A DNA stretch of 64,000 nucleotides from Poronia punctata (lineage: Eukaryota; Ascomycota; Sordariomycetes; Xylariales; Xylariaceae): the NCBI GenBank assembly GCA_022579005.1, contig MU401511.1, positions 1 to 64,000 on the forward strand, in the 5' to 3' direction. This document shows, piece after piece, positions 12,017 through 23,355 of this stretch (its first letter is position 1; each line of letters begins with the position of its first letter). The notes beneath the pieces are model-generated. The model saw nothing but the letters and a program-made list of their open reading frames with translations. It was not told the DNA's origin and ran no database searches. The position numbers and the translations under genes are program-made.

Positions 12017-14011
12017 ATGACTACCTTGGAGATTATCTTCGGTGAGCTGGGCATCTCTCAGTACCTCAATGAATTCATCGAGCAGGGCTTTGATTCATGG
12101 GATACAATAGTGGACATAACAGAATCCGACCTGTAAGGCTCGGTCCTTCTATTCGATGTTCCTTCCAGGGGACGAATCTTTATCCGGATGCTAATCATAA
12201 GCTACTAGTGATGCCTTGGGCGTGAAACTCGGACATCGGAGGGTGAGTGGCGAGAACCTGCCTCGATTGAAAGATTTCTTATCCAATCGGACCTTGCTGA
12301 CCGCTTGCAGAAACTCCAGCGACGTATTGCCAACTACAGAGGCGTGGCCGCGGACGCCTCTTTAACATCGCCAACTCGCTCAAGCATCGAATATACTAGG
12401 CCTGAATCAAGCCGGACCGAACTGGTAAGGGGAGATAGCACCAGCAGGTCGACGCCAACAGTCACAAAAAGGAAATATAGACGGCACCCCAAGGTTTGTG
12501 TTACAGACCACCAAGGCTTTCATGTCGTGAAAGCAGCCTACAAATGGGTTTGACTGACATATATGTATATATATTTAGCCTGATGAAAATGCGCCAGAGC
12601 GGCCGCCTTCAGCATATGTCCTATTCTCCAATAGTAAGTTGACTGACGACACACTTGTTTCACCCTATTTCCCACAATTCGCGTCTCTAGGTGACAGGCA
12701 CTAATGTCATTGTCATTGAAGAAATGCGGGAGGACTTAAAGGGCCAAAACCTCACGTTTACAGAGATTGCAAAACTCGTAGGCGAGCATTGGCAAAGCCT
12801 AGGCCGAACTGAGAAGGAACCTTTCGAGAAGCAAGCGAATGAAGCCAAGGAGAAGTACAACTACGATTTGGCCCAATATAAACAGACACCCGAGTATAGG
12901 AAGTACCACGAGTATCTGCACGAATTCCGCAAAAAACAAGCTGTCCAAAACCAAGGTTGGTACTTGGCACCGGCCACTCTGCCCCTGGACCTGCGTTTCT
13001 CTAATGAGTCGAACAGAAAAAGATGCTGCCAAGCGGTTGAAGCTAGACGCTGAAAGCGTACGTGGAAGTAGTACCAGCACCGGGTCTGTTCGGAACGGGA
13101 CGGCGACAACGAGTGTCACGGGGAGCGGTGCCGAGAGCCAACAGGGGAGTGAACCGCCGCCGTCACGCCAGCAGAGATTCGGTTCGATAGCATCGATGTC
13201 TACCGGGACTAGCCATATGGATGACCCCATTACCTCCCCCAACATCACGAGTGATGAGCCCATTTATAGCCGAGGGCGCGGGTTGTCCAGCCCCCAATCT
13301 AGGGACCTCCCGATGCCCTCTGCGGCCCGTTCCGGTTGGCCTGACAGCCAGCCATACCACGGCGACCCCTCGGTCACCGGCGTACCCTGGCTTGATCCGA
13401 GAGCCCCACCGACAAGCATTACCCATTCACCCGAGAATAGTGGGCTAGGCATGCATCCGGCACCGGATCGTCGTCATGGCACTAGGTCGGTGAGGACGTC
13501 TGCATCGTCCGCGTCTACTTCCGGTTCTACATCCATTTCGCAGCTTCCATCACTGAAGGATGAGCAATCATCAAGCACCTCATCGTCTTCCCCATCCCCC
13601 TACCCTCCCCGAACCCCGAATGACGCATCGCTACCGATACACGCACTACTATCCTCGAAAATGAAAGACCCACAATCCATATACCTGCAAGGGGGACCCC
13701 ACCGTATGATAAACACGCAAATGTCGCAAGCGCCACCACCGAGACAGCAGACACAATTCGACCGGGACGGACCGCAAGGCAATTTTCAAGGTACGCCGCA
13801 CTATAATAATGGACCGGGATTTATGCAGGGGGTTCAACCGAGTCGGCCCGGCCAAACACGGCCATATTCACAAGCACAGGAGGAATTAGCGGTACCGTAC
13901 GAGAGGAATTCCTCGACGCCTATGCCTAAGCACGGAGGCAATGGGGAGAACGGACTGGACGGCATTAGCGCGCTCCTGAGAGCTCGAGAAATTGTTGATC
14001 GTCGTCCGTGA
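12017..14011 (+). CDS. SAM-domain plus HMG-box DNA-binding protein
   Basis: Six-exon model: 12017-12132, 12209-12242, 12311-12493, 12579-12633, 12722-12955, 13017-14011, giving 538 residues. An N-terminal SAM-like helical domain (about residues 3-60, split over exons 1-3) precedes one HMG box (about 112-195) with PPSAYVLFSNKMRE, then GEHWQSL and EKYNYDLAQYK, closest in style to HMGB/Nhp6-type boxes. The remaining 320 residues are low complexity, rich in Ser, Pro and Gly. The ATG at 12,017 opens directly onto the SAM domain. Introns carry GT..AG ends, and the last has CTAAT just before CAG. The box predicts a nuclear DNA-bending or regulatory role, while SAM suggests protein-protein contact. 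Fungal HMG-box proteins often act in sexual development, but nothing here proves that. It is not a mating-type gene by context. The gene sits between the two RIP-degraded blocks, the nearer starting about 1.5 kb downstream. Confidence 0.85.
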
Positions 14012-15560
14012 ACCCGGCCTCTTACCCGGCAACACCGCGCTCAAAATGAACAAGAAAGAATTCGGATCGACAACACGGGCTACGGAGGGCCCTGTTAGAA
14101 CGGACTTTCCCCCGGGAAACCTCCAAGTTTTGAGTCATCATATGGGTCTCAAAAATATTTTGTCCATCATCAATATCTTATTTCCTGGTCAGCAGCGGCC
14201 GTGGACTGCGAGCTTCTGGATTTAGTGAATATGGAGCCAATTTGATCGGCAGCAAGTCGCCGGCGAAATCCACGGTCCGAGGTCCACAAGCGGTATCCGA
14301 GTCACGGCCGAATATGGGGTCCATGAGGCAAAAGCAGGGATAAATTAGAAAACTAGGGGCGCCGGGCGTTTCAGGAGTCTGGGTGGCCCGTGTCATACCT
14401 ACTCGAGAGGCTCTCTGCCTTCTCATTCCGTCAACCCTTTACCACATCCGGCGTCTCAGGATATGTTTTTGGGGGTTCAGCGGTAACTGGTTTGGCTCAA
14501 AACTGTACAAACCATTTTTAATACCTGCGCTATTCTGGTATGGCCGCAAATTTGGGATATGCTCGTATATAGAAAATCATAGATCATGGATGATGAGAAA
14601 TGATTTGCCACTTTTAAACATGTGTTGGCCGTTCTTGCAGTTTGTCTGTTATATTATAACAAAGCGTTTTATATGGCATGTAGACACTTGGATGTCCAAG
14701 GTTGGGAGACGAGGCAAATCAGGGGACTTGATCTGAGGCACGCAGAGCATATCATCATGTTAGGTAAAACCTTAAGCCTGTTATACTAGACACAGCCCTC
14801 TTCACCTTGTTGTTATTGTACACAAAAGCCATTCTGAGTTGGAGATGGATAGGAAACCCAAGTTGAGCTGAAGAATGTTGACCTTGTATTCACAAAAATA
14901 CGTGACCGGTTTGTAAGAACAATACAGCTTACACAATAACACAGTCGATAGTAGGTCAAAAAGTATTCTACCAATATATCAAGCTCTGTCTGCTGTATGT
15001 GAGTCTTGATTGTCTTGACATGTTGTCAGGTAAGACTGAGTTGAGAGTGGATATTAATAAGTGCACAGTGGCCAAGTGAGACAGGTGAGGGACCTTAACT
15101 AAACCCAATCTGCCATGCCGTTCGGCGCGCCGGCGGGCTGTGATCTGATTGGTTACCAAGGCACAGAGCGTTCCCGTCACTCTAGACCAATTAATTACAC
15201 GTAGTAGGGGCGACCAATCAAAGAAAGGCGGCGAGTTTATTTCGTTTTCCCCATCTGCCGTTCTGCCCTAGACTTTTTAGGGAGATGATACTTGTTGTTC
15301 TATAATTCCCTCGCTTGCTCGTTGGCTTGCGTGTACCTTTTACCTAACTGTATGTATACATTTAGCCGTTGGTATTAACCTACGTAGGTATATAGAGAGT
15401 AGCGACGGTGCAACAAACACTTGTGGCAGTTGTTTGACTTGTATGCTTAAGGTGGTGTTTGTTTTGGTTGTTTTTGCTTTTACTTATAGCCTGTAACATC
15501 CTTGTTATAAGTAAATTGTAAAGTGGGTTGTTTATAGGGCAAAGTCACAGCTAATTAAAG
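14012..15560. other. Gene-free interval between HMG-box gene and AT-rich block
   Basis: Probable 3' UTR then intergenic DNA. The largest frame (14,383-14,736) resembles no known family and probably arises by chance. Composition turns sharply AT-rich after about 15,560. A 17-bp word at 15,453-15,469 recurs at 24,153-24,169, on the other side of the AT-rich block. Confidence 0.5.
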
Positions 15561-15633
15561 AACACTTGCAGGTCTTTTTAAAATAAATAAGTTAAATTAT
15601 ATTTAGTTATAAAATTATTGCTTTTTATTTATT

Positions 15634-15842
15634 ATTATAAAACTATATATAAGACTATATATAAAAAAAGATATATAAGTACTTATTTTATACTTATAAA
15701 AACTATAGCTTAAAGCAATTTTAAAAGCAATCTTTTTTTTTAAGTAATAGTTTATATATAAAACACTACTTTAAATATTATAATAGTTATACTTAACTAA
15801 TTGCTTAAGTATTAAAGCTATATATTAAATTTTACTTTAATA
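15634..15842 (+). repeat. 5' LTR of the Ty3/gypsy element
   Basis: Aligns over its whole length with 22,918-23,115. It differs by one 12-bp tandem duplication (AGACTATATATA near 15,652), a single-base length difference around a T run and a few substitutions, nearly all transitions. It ends TTAATA where the partner ends TTAACA, a CA-to-TA change at the canonical LTR terminus. Confidence 0.85.
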
Positions 15843-18800
15843 ATTTTATTATTTTTTTTATAGTTACTTATAACTAAAAAAAATATTTTACTTTTATTTA
15901 AGTGCTAAAAAAACAATAAAAAATTATTTTTTATTTAAGTTTAAAATATTAATAATTTATATTAAGTTTAAAAAGATGCTTAAAATTTTTATTAAAAATA
16001 AAAATTGCATTATTAAGCAATAAAAAACAAGATTTAATAACTTAAAAACTTTTTTAAAAAAATTTAAAAAACTAAACTAAAATAAAAGCTATAAGCAATA
16101 CTTATAAATTATAAACTTTAACTTATAATAAGCTATAATATTAATTTGCTACTAATTAATAAGATTATACTTTATAATAATTAATTTACTTATAAAATAA
16201 GTATAAACTAAAAGTAAAGCTTTAATAAAGCTATTTAAAATACTAAAAAAGTAAATTTTAGTAAAATTATAAAGTTTACTTATTTAAAGTTAAATATAAA
16301 CTTTATATATTTTTAATAAGTTAAATAAAAAAAAGAAATAAAATTAATTTATTAATTAAATACTTAAAAATTATAAACAAATTAATAGAAAATATTATAT
16401 GCTTAATATTAAATAAAATAAAAATATAAAAATGCATTTTAATTTAAACTTGCTACTATTTTAAACTAAAAATAAGTTTAACTTATTAATAATTAAAATT
16501 ACTTTTTATTATAAACTAAAATATTAATTTATTAATTTAGTATGCTAAAAGCGTTTATATAAAACTAACTTAAAAACTATAATTAAAAACTATAAAAAGA
16601 TTTATAATTATTTAATTATTAACTTAAACTATTAAAAAGTTAATATATAAAATAATTAAATAAAAATTAAACTTAGTTATATTAGCAAAAAATAACTAAT
16701 TTGCTAAAAAAAAATAACTAACTATTATAGTAACAAATTATTATAAAAAAAAGTTAATATAGTTAATATAGTAGTAAAAAAATAAAAATTAATAGATTAT
16801 AATAGAAAAAAAAACCTACTTTTAAAACCTTTTTAAAATTTTAATAAAAACTATATAAGTTAAAGTTAAATTAAAATTAAACATTTAATTTTAATTAAAA
16901 AAGTAATTTTTTTAATAATTAAAAATTAAAAAAAATAAAATTAACGTAAAAAAAGACTAAAATTAAATGAAATCCTATTTAATTTTAATTAAAATTTAAA
17001 CTTTACTTTAAAAAAAATTTAATGCTATGCTTATAGAAAAAATAAGCATTATATAAACAAATATTTAAATTATTAAAAAAATAGAAATAAAAAAAAGATT
17101 TAAAAAATAACTTTTAATAAAAAAATAAAAAAAAATAAAAACTATAAGCAAATAAATTAATATTTTTTATTTTAAAAAAGCTTTAATTTAATTAAAAAAC
17201 TATAAAGCAGCTTAGTTAAAAGCTAAGTAACTAAGCTGCTAAATTAAAGCATATTTTTATTTACTTTATAACAGTTTTATACTTTATATACTATTTTTTT
17301 TATTAACAAAATAAAATAAAAAAATTTAAACACATGCTAATTTAAATTCTTGTGCTAAATATAACTATATTAGTTATTTATTTATAATTAAGTATAAACT
17401 TTAACTTGCTTTAATAAAAATACTTAAATTATAAAATATATTATAAAGTTTATTAAAAACATATAAAGCATATTAAGTACTATTTAAATTAAAAGATTAT
17501 AAAAAATAAAAATAAATAATTAAGCAACTATATATTATAATTTTAAAAAATAATTAATTAAAAGAAAGCCTTTTATTACTATTTTAATTAACTTTAAGTT
17601 TTAAGAAAATTATACTAAATTTAGCTAAGAATTAATAGTATTTTAAACTTAAAAAATTAAATTATTATATAGTAAATCTTTATTAATTTGCTAAAAAATG
17701 TAAAAAAAAGTTTATTGCTAAGCAATTTTTTAAGTTTTAAAACTAATACTTTTAAATATTTAAAAATTAAAATTAAAAAGAAATTAATTAAGTTTTGCGC
17801 TTATTTTAAAAGATCTTTAAAACTTATTTAAGTTTTTTAATATTAACAATGCTAACTTACTTTTTTATACTAATAAAAGAGATTTATTAATTAACTTATA
17901 AGAAATATAGTTGTTTTTTATTATTTAATTTACTTTTTAGCTTATAATAAGTTATAAACATTAAAAATATAAATAGCTAATATATTAAAAAACAAAAAAA
18001 TATAAAAATTAAAAAGCCTAGTAAAAGTACTTATTTTTTTTATATTAAAAAAAGACAAAACTTTAAAACTATATATTAATTATAAAGGTTTTAATAAGGT
18101 TTTAAAAAAATTAATATACTTTTTTACTTATTTTAAAGTTATTAAATAAAGTGTTTAATGCAAAAATATTTTTAAAAACTAATTTAAAAAATCTATATTA
18201 TTAAATATAAATAAAAAAAGAAAATAAATAAAAAACTATATTTTAAATAAAATATAAGCATTATAAATTTTTTATAATGCTAATAAGTTTATTAAATACT
18301 TTTACTACTTTTTAAAACTATATATAAAAAGTATTTTAAAAAGTGCTTAATACTTATTATATAGCATATTTAAATAATATACTTATTTTTTAAAAAAATA
18401 TAAAATTATATAAAAAATATATTTAAACTATTTTTAAAAAGCTATAAAAAGCAAACTTATATGCTAAAGCGTTTAAATATTAATTTTACTAAAAAGAATT
18501 AAAATTTTTAAAATATATAATTTTAAATAAAAGTATTAAAATAGATTTTATAAAAATTAAAACTATTTTTAAATAGCTTATTTTAAAAACTTATAAGCAA
18601 ATATAACAATTTTTAAGGTTTTTTAACTTTTATTAACGCTTTATTAAAAGATTTTTTTATATTTTAAAGCTTTTATATTAAATAATAAATAATATTAAAA
18701 AAAAAGTAAAAAATAGCTAAATAACTTTTAATATTTATTAGTAAAAAGCTTTTAAATAATTAAAAAAAAAATTTATTAAAGCTACACTTTTAGTTTATTT

Positions 18801-19988
18801 TAATTTTAAAAAGCTAATAAAAGTAAAAACTAATATATTTAAAGTTGCACTTATAAAAACACTTTTATAATATAATAATTAAAGTTAATAAAAACTTATT
18901 TTATTTTATTTTTAAAAGTTTAATAAACTAAAATTAAAGTATAGCATATTTAATTAAAAAATACTTATAATTATTGCTTGTTTTAAGCATTAGCAGCATT
19001 ACTTATAAAGTAGTATAGTACTTATTAAAGTATTATTTAATTATAATAATCTTTAGTTATTTATAAAAATAGCTAAATTAAATAATTAGCAAGCTAAATA
19101 GTATTTATGTTTAGTACTTTATAACTTTATAATAAAGTATAAAAAAAGTAAGCAAAATAAAGCTAATTTTTTTTTATAAAAGCTTAATTACTTTAATAAT
19201 ATATATACTAATAATAACCTGCTTTTTATAATTAAAAAAAAATTAGTAATAGCTAATACTACTATTTTAAAAAAAATGGCCTTATATATTAGCAAATTGC
19301 TTATATATAGTTAAATTAAATAAAATTTAATTTATTATTATATAATTAGTATTTTAAAAAATAGCTAAAAACGCATTAGCTAAAAAGAATATATAAACAA
19401 ATAAGCTATTTTAATTTTTATAAAAATTAATTTAATAAGTATAAAAACAAAATCTTAAAAGTAAAAATATTTACAAATAAATTTAAGCTAAAAAAAATGT
19501 AAAAAAACTATAAAACATATAATATAATTTAATATATTTTTAAAATTAAATATATATTTTATTTAAAAAATTAATTTATTTTTAATTAATTTAATTTTAT
19601 TATAATAATTTAATTATAAGTTATTTTAAAATATTATAAATAATTAATTTAATAAAATAAATATTTTATTAAAAAAATATAAAAAAAAATATAAAAAAAA
19701 ATATTAATTTATATTAAATCTGCTTAAAATTTAAAATAAAACATTATTAACTATATAATAAATTAAATAATTTACTTATATTAATAAAACTTATTAAAAA
19801 ATTGTTAATAGGTTTTATTATAAGTTTTTTATTTATAATTTATAAAGGTTAACTAGTTAATACTATTTTTATTATAGTTAATAAATTTACTAAATTAGCT
19901 TTATTATTTTTTATTAATAATAATATAATAGTATTAAAATTAGCATTACTATTTTATACTAAAATAAAATATAAATATAGTTTATTAC

Positions 19989-20139
19989 TATTACGTTTAA
20001 TACTAATGCTGCTACTTAATTAAGCTAAACTTTTAAAAGGGATATAAAATACTAAGGTGGTTATTAGTATCTTATAGCAGACTATGTACTTTAGCGTTAT
20101 ATACTGGTTAGGTACCTGTCTGGTTGCTAACTTGTAACT
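19989..20139. repeat. Left 151-bp terminal repeat of the nested element
   Basis: Matches 20,336-20,486 without gaps. The approximately ten differences are all transitions (for example GCTG/GCCG, TTTTA/TTCTA, GCAG/GCGG, CTGG/CTAG), with C/T and G/A changes on both copies, as expected if both were lightly hit by RIP. Confidence 0.85.
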
Positions 20140-20184
20140 ACCCCCTCGTTGCGCACTAAGGGTTTGTCTTGAATCCGACCCCTT

Positions 20185-20207
20185 CCTTTGCAGCCACAAT
20201 GCAAAGG
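20185..20207. other. Hairpin in the core of the nested element
   Basis: CCTTTGCA at 20,185-20,192 pairs perfectly with TGCAAAGG at 20,200-20,207 around a 7-base loop. It lies in the un-RIPed core between the terminal repeats. Function unknown. Confidence 0.7.
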
Positions 20208-20335
20208 GCCCTAGGGGTGTTAATTTAATTAGGGACCTTGGTCCGACAAGAGGAGTACTATAGAACACCTGGAAAAGAAGACTAGCTCTTTTTGCTACGG
20301 TTAGGAATTGAATAGACTGTTGGTGACCTTGGTAT

Positions 20336-20486
20336 TGTTACGTTTGGTACTAATGCCGCTACTTAATTAAGCTAAACTTCTAAAAGGGATATAAAATACT
20401 AAGGTGGTTATTAGTATCTTATAGCGGACTATGTATTTTAGCGTTATATACTAGTTAGGTACCTGTCTAGTTGCTAACTTATAACT
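20336..20486. repeat. Right 151-bp terminal repeat of the nested element
   Basis: Partner of 19,989-20,139. It keeps some CpG/CpA-bearing positions that are mutated in the left copy (GCCGCT, TTCTAAAAG, GCGG), and loses others (TCTAG, TTATAAC). Confidence 0.85.
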
Positions 20487-22917
20487 ACTACTAAAAATTA
20501 TTTTAAATAAAAAACTAATATTTATAAGTAAATTTTAGTTAAAATTATGTTTTTATACTAAAGTTTAACTATGCTATTTAGTTATATTTTACTTTTAAAC
20601 TAATAATTAAATAAAAAGAATTAATTAAATAATTAAAGCTTACTTTTATTGCTTTATAAATAAGCAAAAAATAAATTAAGTATAATTATTACTTTAAGCT
20701 TATTTTATAATAAATTTATTTATTAACAAAATTACTAAAATTTTATTTTTTAAAGCATTATATAAATATTTACTAAAATTTAAAAAATTTATTAAAATAA
20801 ATATTTTTAAAAAAATACTTATAATAAACAAAAAAATTAAAAAACTAAATAAAATTTAAAATATAATAAAAAATTAATAGCAAATTACTAACAAAAATTA
20901 TATAAAATACTATAATAATAAATATAAACTAATAATATTTAATACTAATAATTTAATTATTTTATTAATAAAAAATCTAAATTTAAAAAATAAAAAACTT
21001 TGTTTTAAATATATAAAACTATTTTAAGTTTTAAGCAAAGTAAGTTTATAAGTATATTACTTTAGCCTTTTATATAAATACTACTATATTTATAATATAT
21101 TTTTAATTTAGCTATTAAAACCTTATAATTTAAAATTATATTAAAATATTTTATTATTAAAATTAAAAAAAAAAAATTATAAAGTTAAAAATATAATAAA
21201 ATAAAAAAAAATTAATAGCAAAACTTATTATAAAGTAAAATAGAAAAATTAGCTATATAAATATAATTAATAAATATACTATAAAAACATTTATATACTT
21301 AAAGTACTTTAAGATTTTTTAAAAAAAACAATTATTTAAAGTAGCAATAAAACATATATAAATTATATATAAAATTATATTTTATTACTTGTTTTTTTAC
21401 TTTATATTACTAAACTATATATTTAAAGTAAAAAGTTAATTTTAACATTTTATAATTATTTACTTTTAACTTATATAAAATTAATTTTAAAAAATAAAAA
21501 AGCTAAAACTTTATAAAATAATATTAAAATTAAGTTAAATTTTTTTTTTAGTTAAAAATAAAAATATTATTATTTTTTTATAACTAAACAATTTTATTTT
21601 AAGTTTTTGCTTTATATTTAATAATAACTAATTTTTTTAATTTTTTAATAAATAAATAAACTGCTAATAACTAAGCTAAGTATTTTATTTTTATAAGTTA
21701 AAAATAAAGCTAAGTAGCTTATATATATTAATAGCATAAAGCTAAGCTTTAAATTAGTTAAAAATAAGTTTAAAAGCTATATAAATTAAAATACTTATAG
21801 CGTTTGCTATTAATTATTTAACTAAGCTTTAAAGTAATATTTTTATTTAAAAACAATACTAGCTATAAAAAATAGCATTTTTTTATTTAAACTTTTTTTA
21901 TTAGTAAAATTAAATATAAATTAATAAATATTTATTATTTAACTAAATATAGTATATAAACAAAATTATATACTAGTAATTTTAGTATAAAAAAATACTA
22001 AACTTTTTTAAGTATTAGCGCTAATTATATTTATAATAATAAAGCTAGTAAAATTATTTAGATTTTTTTAAGCTAGTATAAATATAGCTTTAATCTATTT
22101 TAAAAGTTTAAATAAACAAACTATATTAAATTATAACATTTTAAAAAGCTAAAAAAAAAAGAAAATATTAAAAATAGTAAATTAAATAAAAAAAAAAGCT
22201 AAAATAACTTACTAGCTTATAAGTATTATAAAACTTTTAATAGCTTTTATATAAAAAAGTACTTAAGTTAAAATAAGCACATTTAACTATTAAAAGTATA
22301 CTTAAAGCTAGTTAAAAAGTATAGGTTATATATTTAAAACAAAAGCAACAAGCATTTATAATAAAAACAATTTTTAATACTTAACGTTAGCTAAATTTTT
22401 TATTATAAGCTTTAGTTTTTTGCTTTTAAAAGCAATAATAATATTTAAATATAAGTAGTGTATTTATATCTTTATTTTTATTTTTATTATTTCTTTTTAG
22501 CTACTTTAGCTTTTTTAGCATTAATAACTACGTTTAAAACTTTAAGCGTAAATAAACCTTTTTTAGCGCTAAATTTAAGTTTACTAAATAAAAAACTAAA
22601 AGCTAACAATATAATAATAATTTAAATATAAAGGTTAAATAAATAAAAAGCAAAATAATAAAAAAAAGCTAATAAAAAAGTTAAAATGTTAAAAACTTAA
22701 ATAATTAAAAATTGTTATATAAAAAAAAGTATAAAAAATATACTTAGGCTATAAATATAAATTAGTAAAGTAACAAATCTAAATTACTATAAAAACTAAA
22801 TTAGTATATAATATATTTTAATTTTATAAATTAAAAGCTAATTAAAATATAAAACCTAGTTATATAATTATTTTAAATACAAAATACTTATAAATAAGTA
22901 TAGTAAAAAAGGAAATA

Positions 22918-23115
22918 ATTATAAAACTATATATAAAAAAAGATATATAAGTACTTACTATATACTTATAAAAACTATAGCTTAAAGCAGTTTTAAAAGC
23001 AATCCTTTTTTTTTAAATAATAGTTTATATATAAAACACTACTTTAAATATTATAATAGTTGTACTTAACTAATTGCTTAAGTATTAAAGCTATATATTA
23101 AATTCTACTTTAACA
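22918..23115 (+). repeat. 3' LTR of the Ty3/gypsy element
   Basis: Copy of 15,634-15,842 lacking the 12-bp duplication, ending TTAACA. Sequence just outside the two copies differs, which supports these as the repeat limits to within a few bases. Confidence 0.85.
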
Positions 23116-23240
23116 CTATAGCAGCTTATATATTATAAGTACTTAAGTTAATATATAATAGTATAAAGCTATATTTTAATGTTTACTATATTAGTAATAT
23201 AAATTTATAATGTTAAGCGCGCTTATAATAAAGTATATTA

Positions 23241-23355
23241 GCTATATAAATATATTAAAATTAGCTATAAAGGTATATTAAAATTAGCTATAAAGATATA
23301 TTAAAATTAGCTATAAAGGTATATTAAAATTAGCTAAATAAGTTTATTAAAATTA
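23241..23355. repeat. 23-bp minisatellite, five units
   Basis: Five consecutive units of the form GCTATAAAGGTATATTAAAATTA with a few substitutions, just outside the 3' LTR. The first and last units are the most divergent. Confidence 0.85.

Larger units (their letters stand above)
19989..20486. mobile_element. Non-autonomous LTR-like (TRIM-like) element inserted in integrase
   Basis: Two 151-bp direct repeats bracket a 196-bp core of normal composition. They begin TGTTACG (TATTACG in the first copy) and end GTAACT (ATAACT in the second), which is nearly a short inverted terminus. Candidate 5-bp target copies are ATTAC at 19,984-19,988 and ACTAC at 20,487-20,491, differing by one C-to-T transition. 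Deleting the element plus one target copy (503 bp) rejoins the Ty3 integrase reading frame exactly. There is a TATAAAA-type box in each repeat (near 20,044). The core has no coding capacity, a hairpin at 20,185-20,207, and no clear tRNA primer-binding site or polypurine tract, so replication by an LTR mechanism is inferred. Confidence 0.75.
15634..23115 (+). mobile_element. Degenerate full-length Ty3/gypsy LTR retrotransposon
   Basis: Two directly repeated terminal segments (15,634-15,842 and 22,918-23,115) flank a pol region readable on the + strand despite many TAA/TAG stops. Visible landmarks are a reverse-transcriptase N-terminal segment near 18,048-18,100 (KKDKTLKLYINYKGFNKV), the polymerase box YLNNILIF at 18,367-18,390 (family YLDDILIF, Asp lost by G-to-A change), an RNase H-like stretch near 18,889-18,950, an integrase core around 19,871-19,909 (VNKFTKLALLF, family VDRFTK) and the downstream integrase segment at 20,587-20,625 (family HPQTDGQTER). 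Order RT, RNase H, integrase is that of Ty3/gypsy. Gag and protease between 15.9 and 17.9 kb are not recognisable. Frame changes show indels as well as RIP. Target duplication could not be found, so the outer ends are approximate. A second element is nested at 19,989-20,486. Confidence 0.85.

Noticed and set aside
12017..14011. Idea that the HMG-box gene is a mating-type gene (MAT1-2-1).
   Set aside because: The box is of HMGB/Nhp6 style and carries a SAM domain upstream; the usual MAT neighbours (SLA2, APN2) are not seen in the window.
14383..14736. 117-codon frame on the + strand.
   Set aside because: Non-ATG first codon, no family resemblance, and lies in the likely 3' flank of the HMG-box gene next to the AT-rich block.
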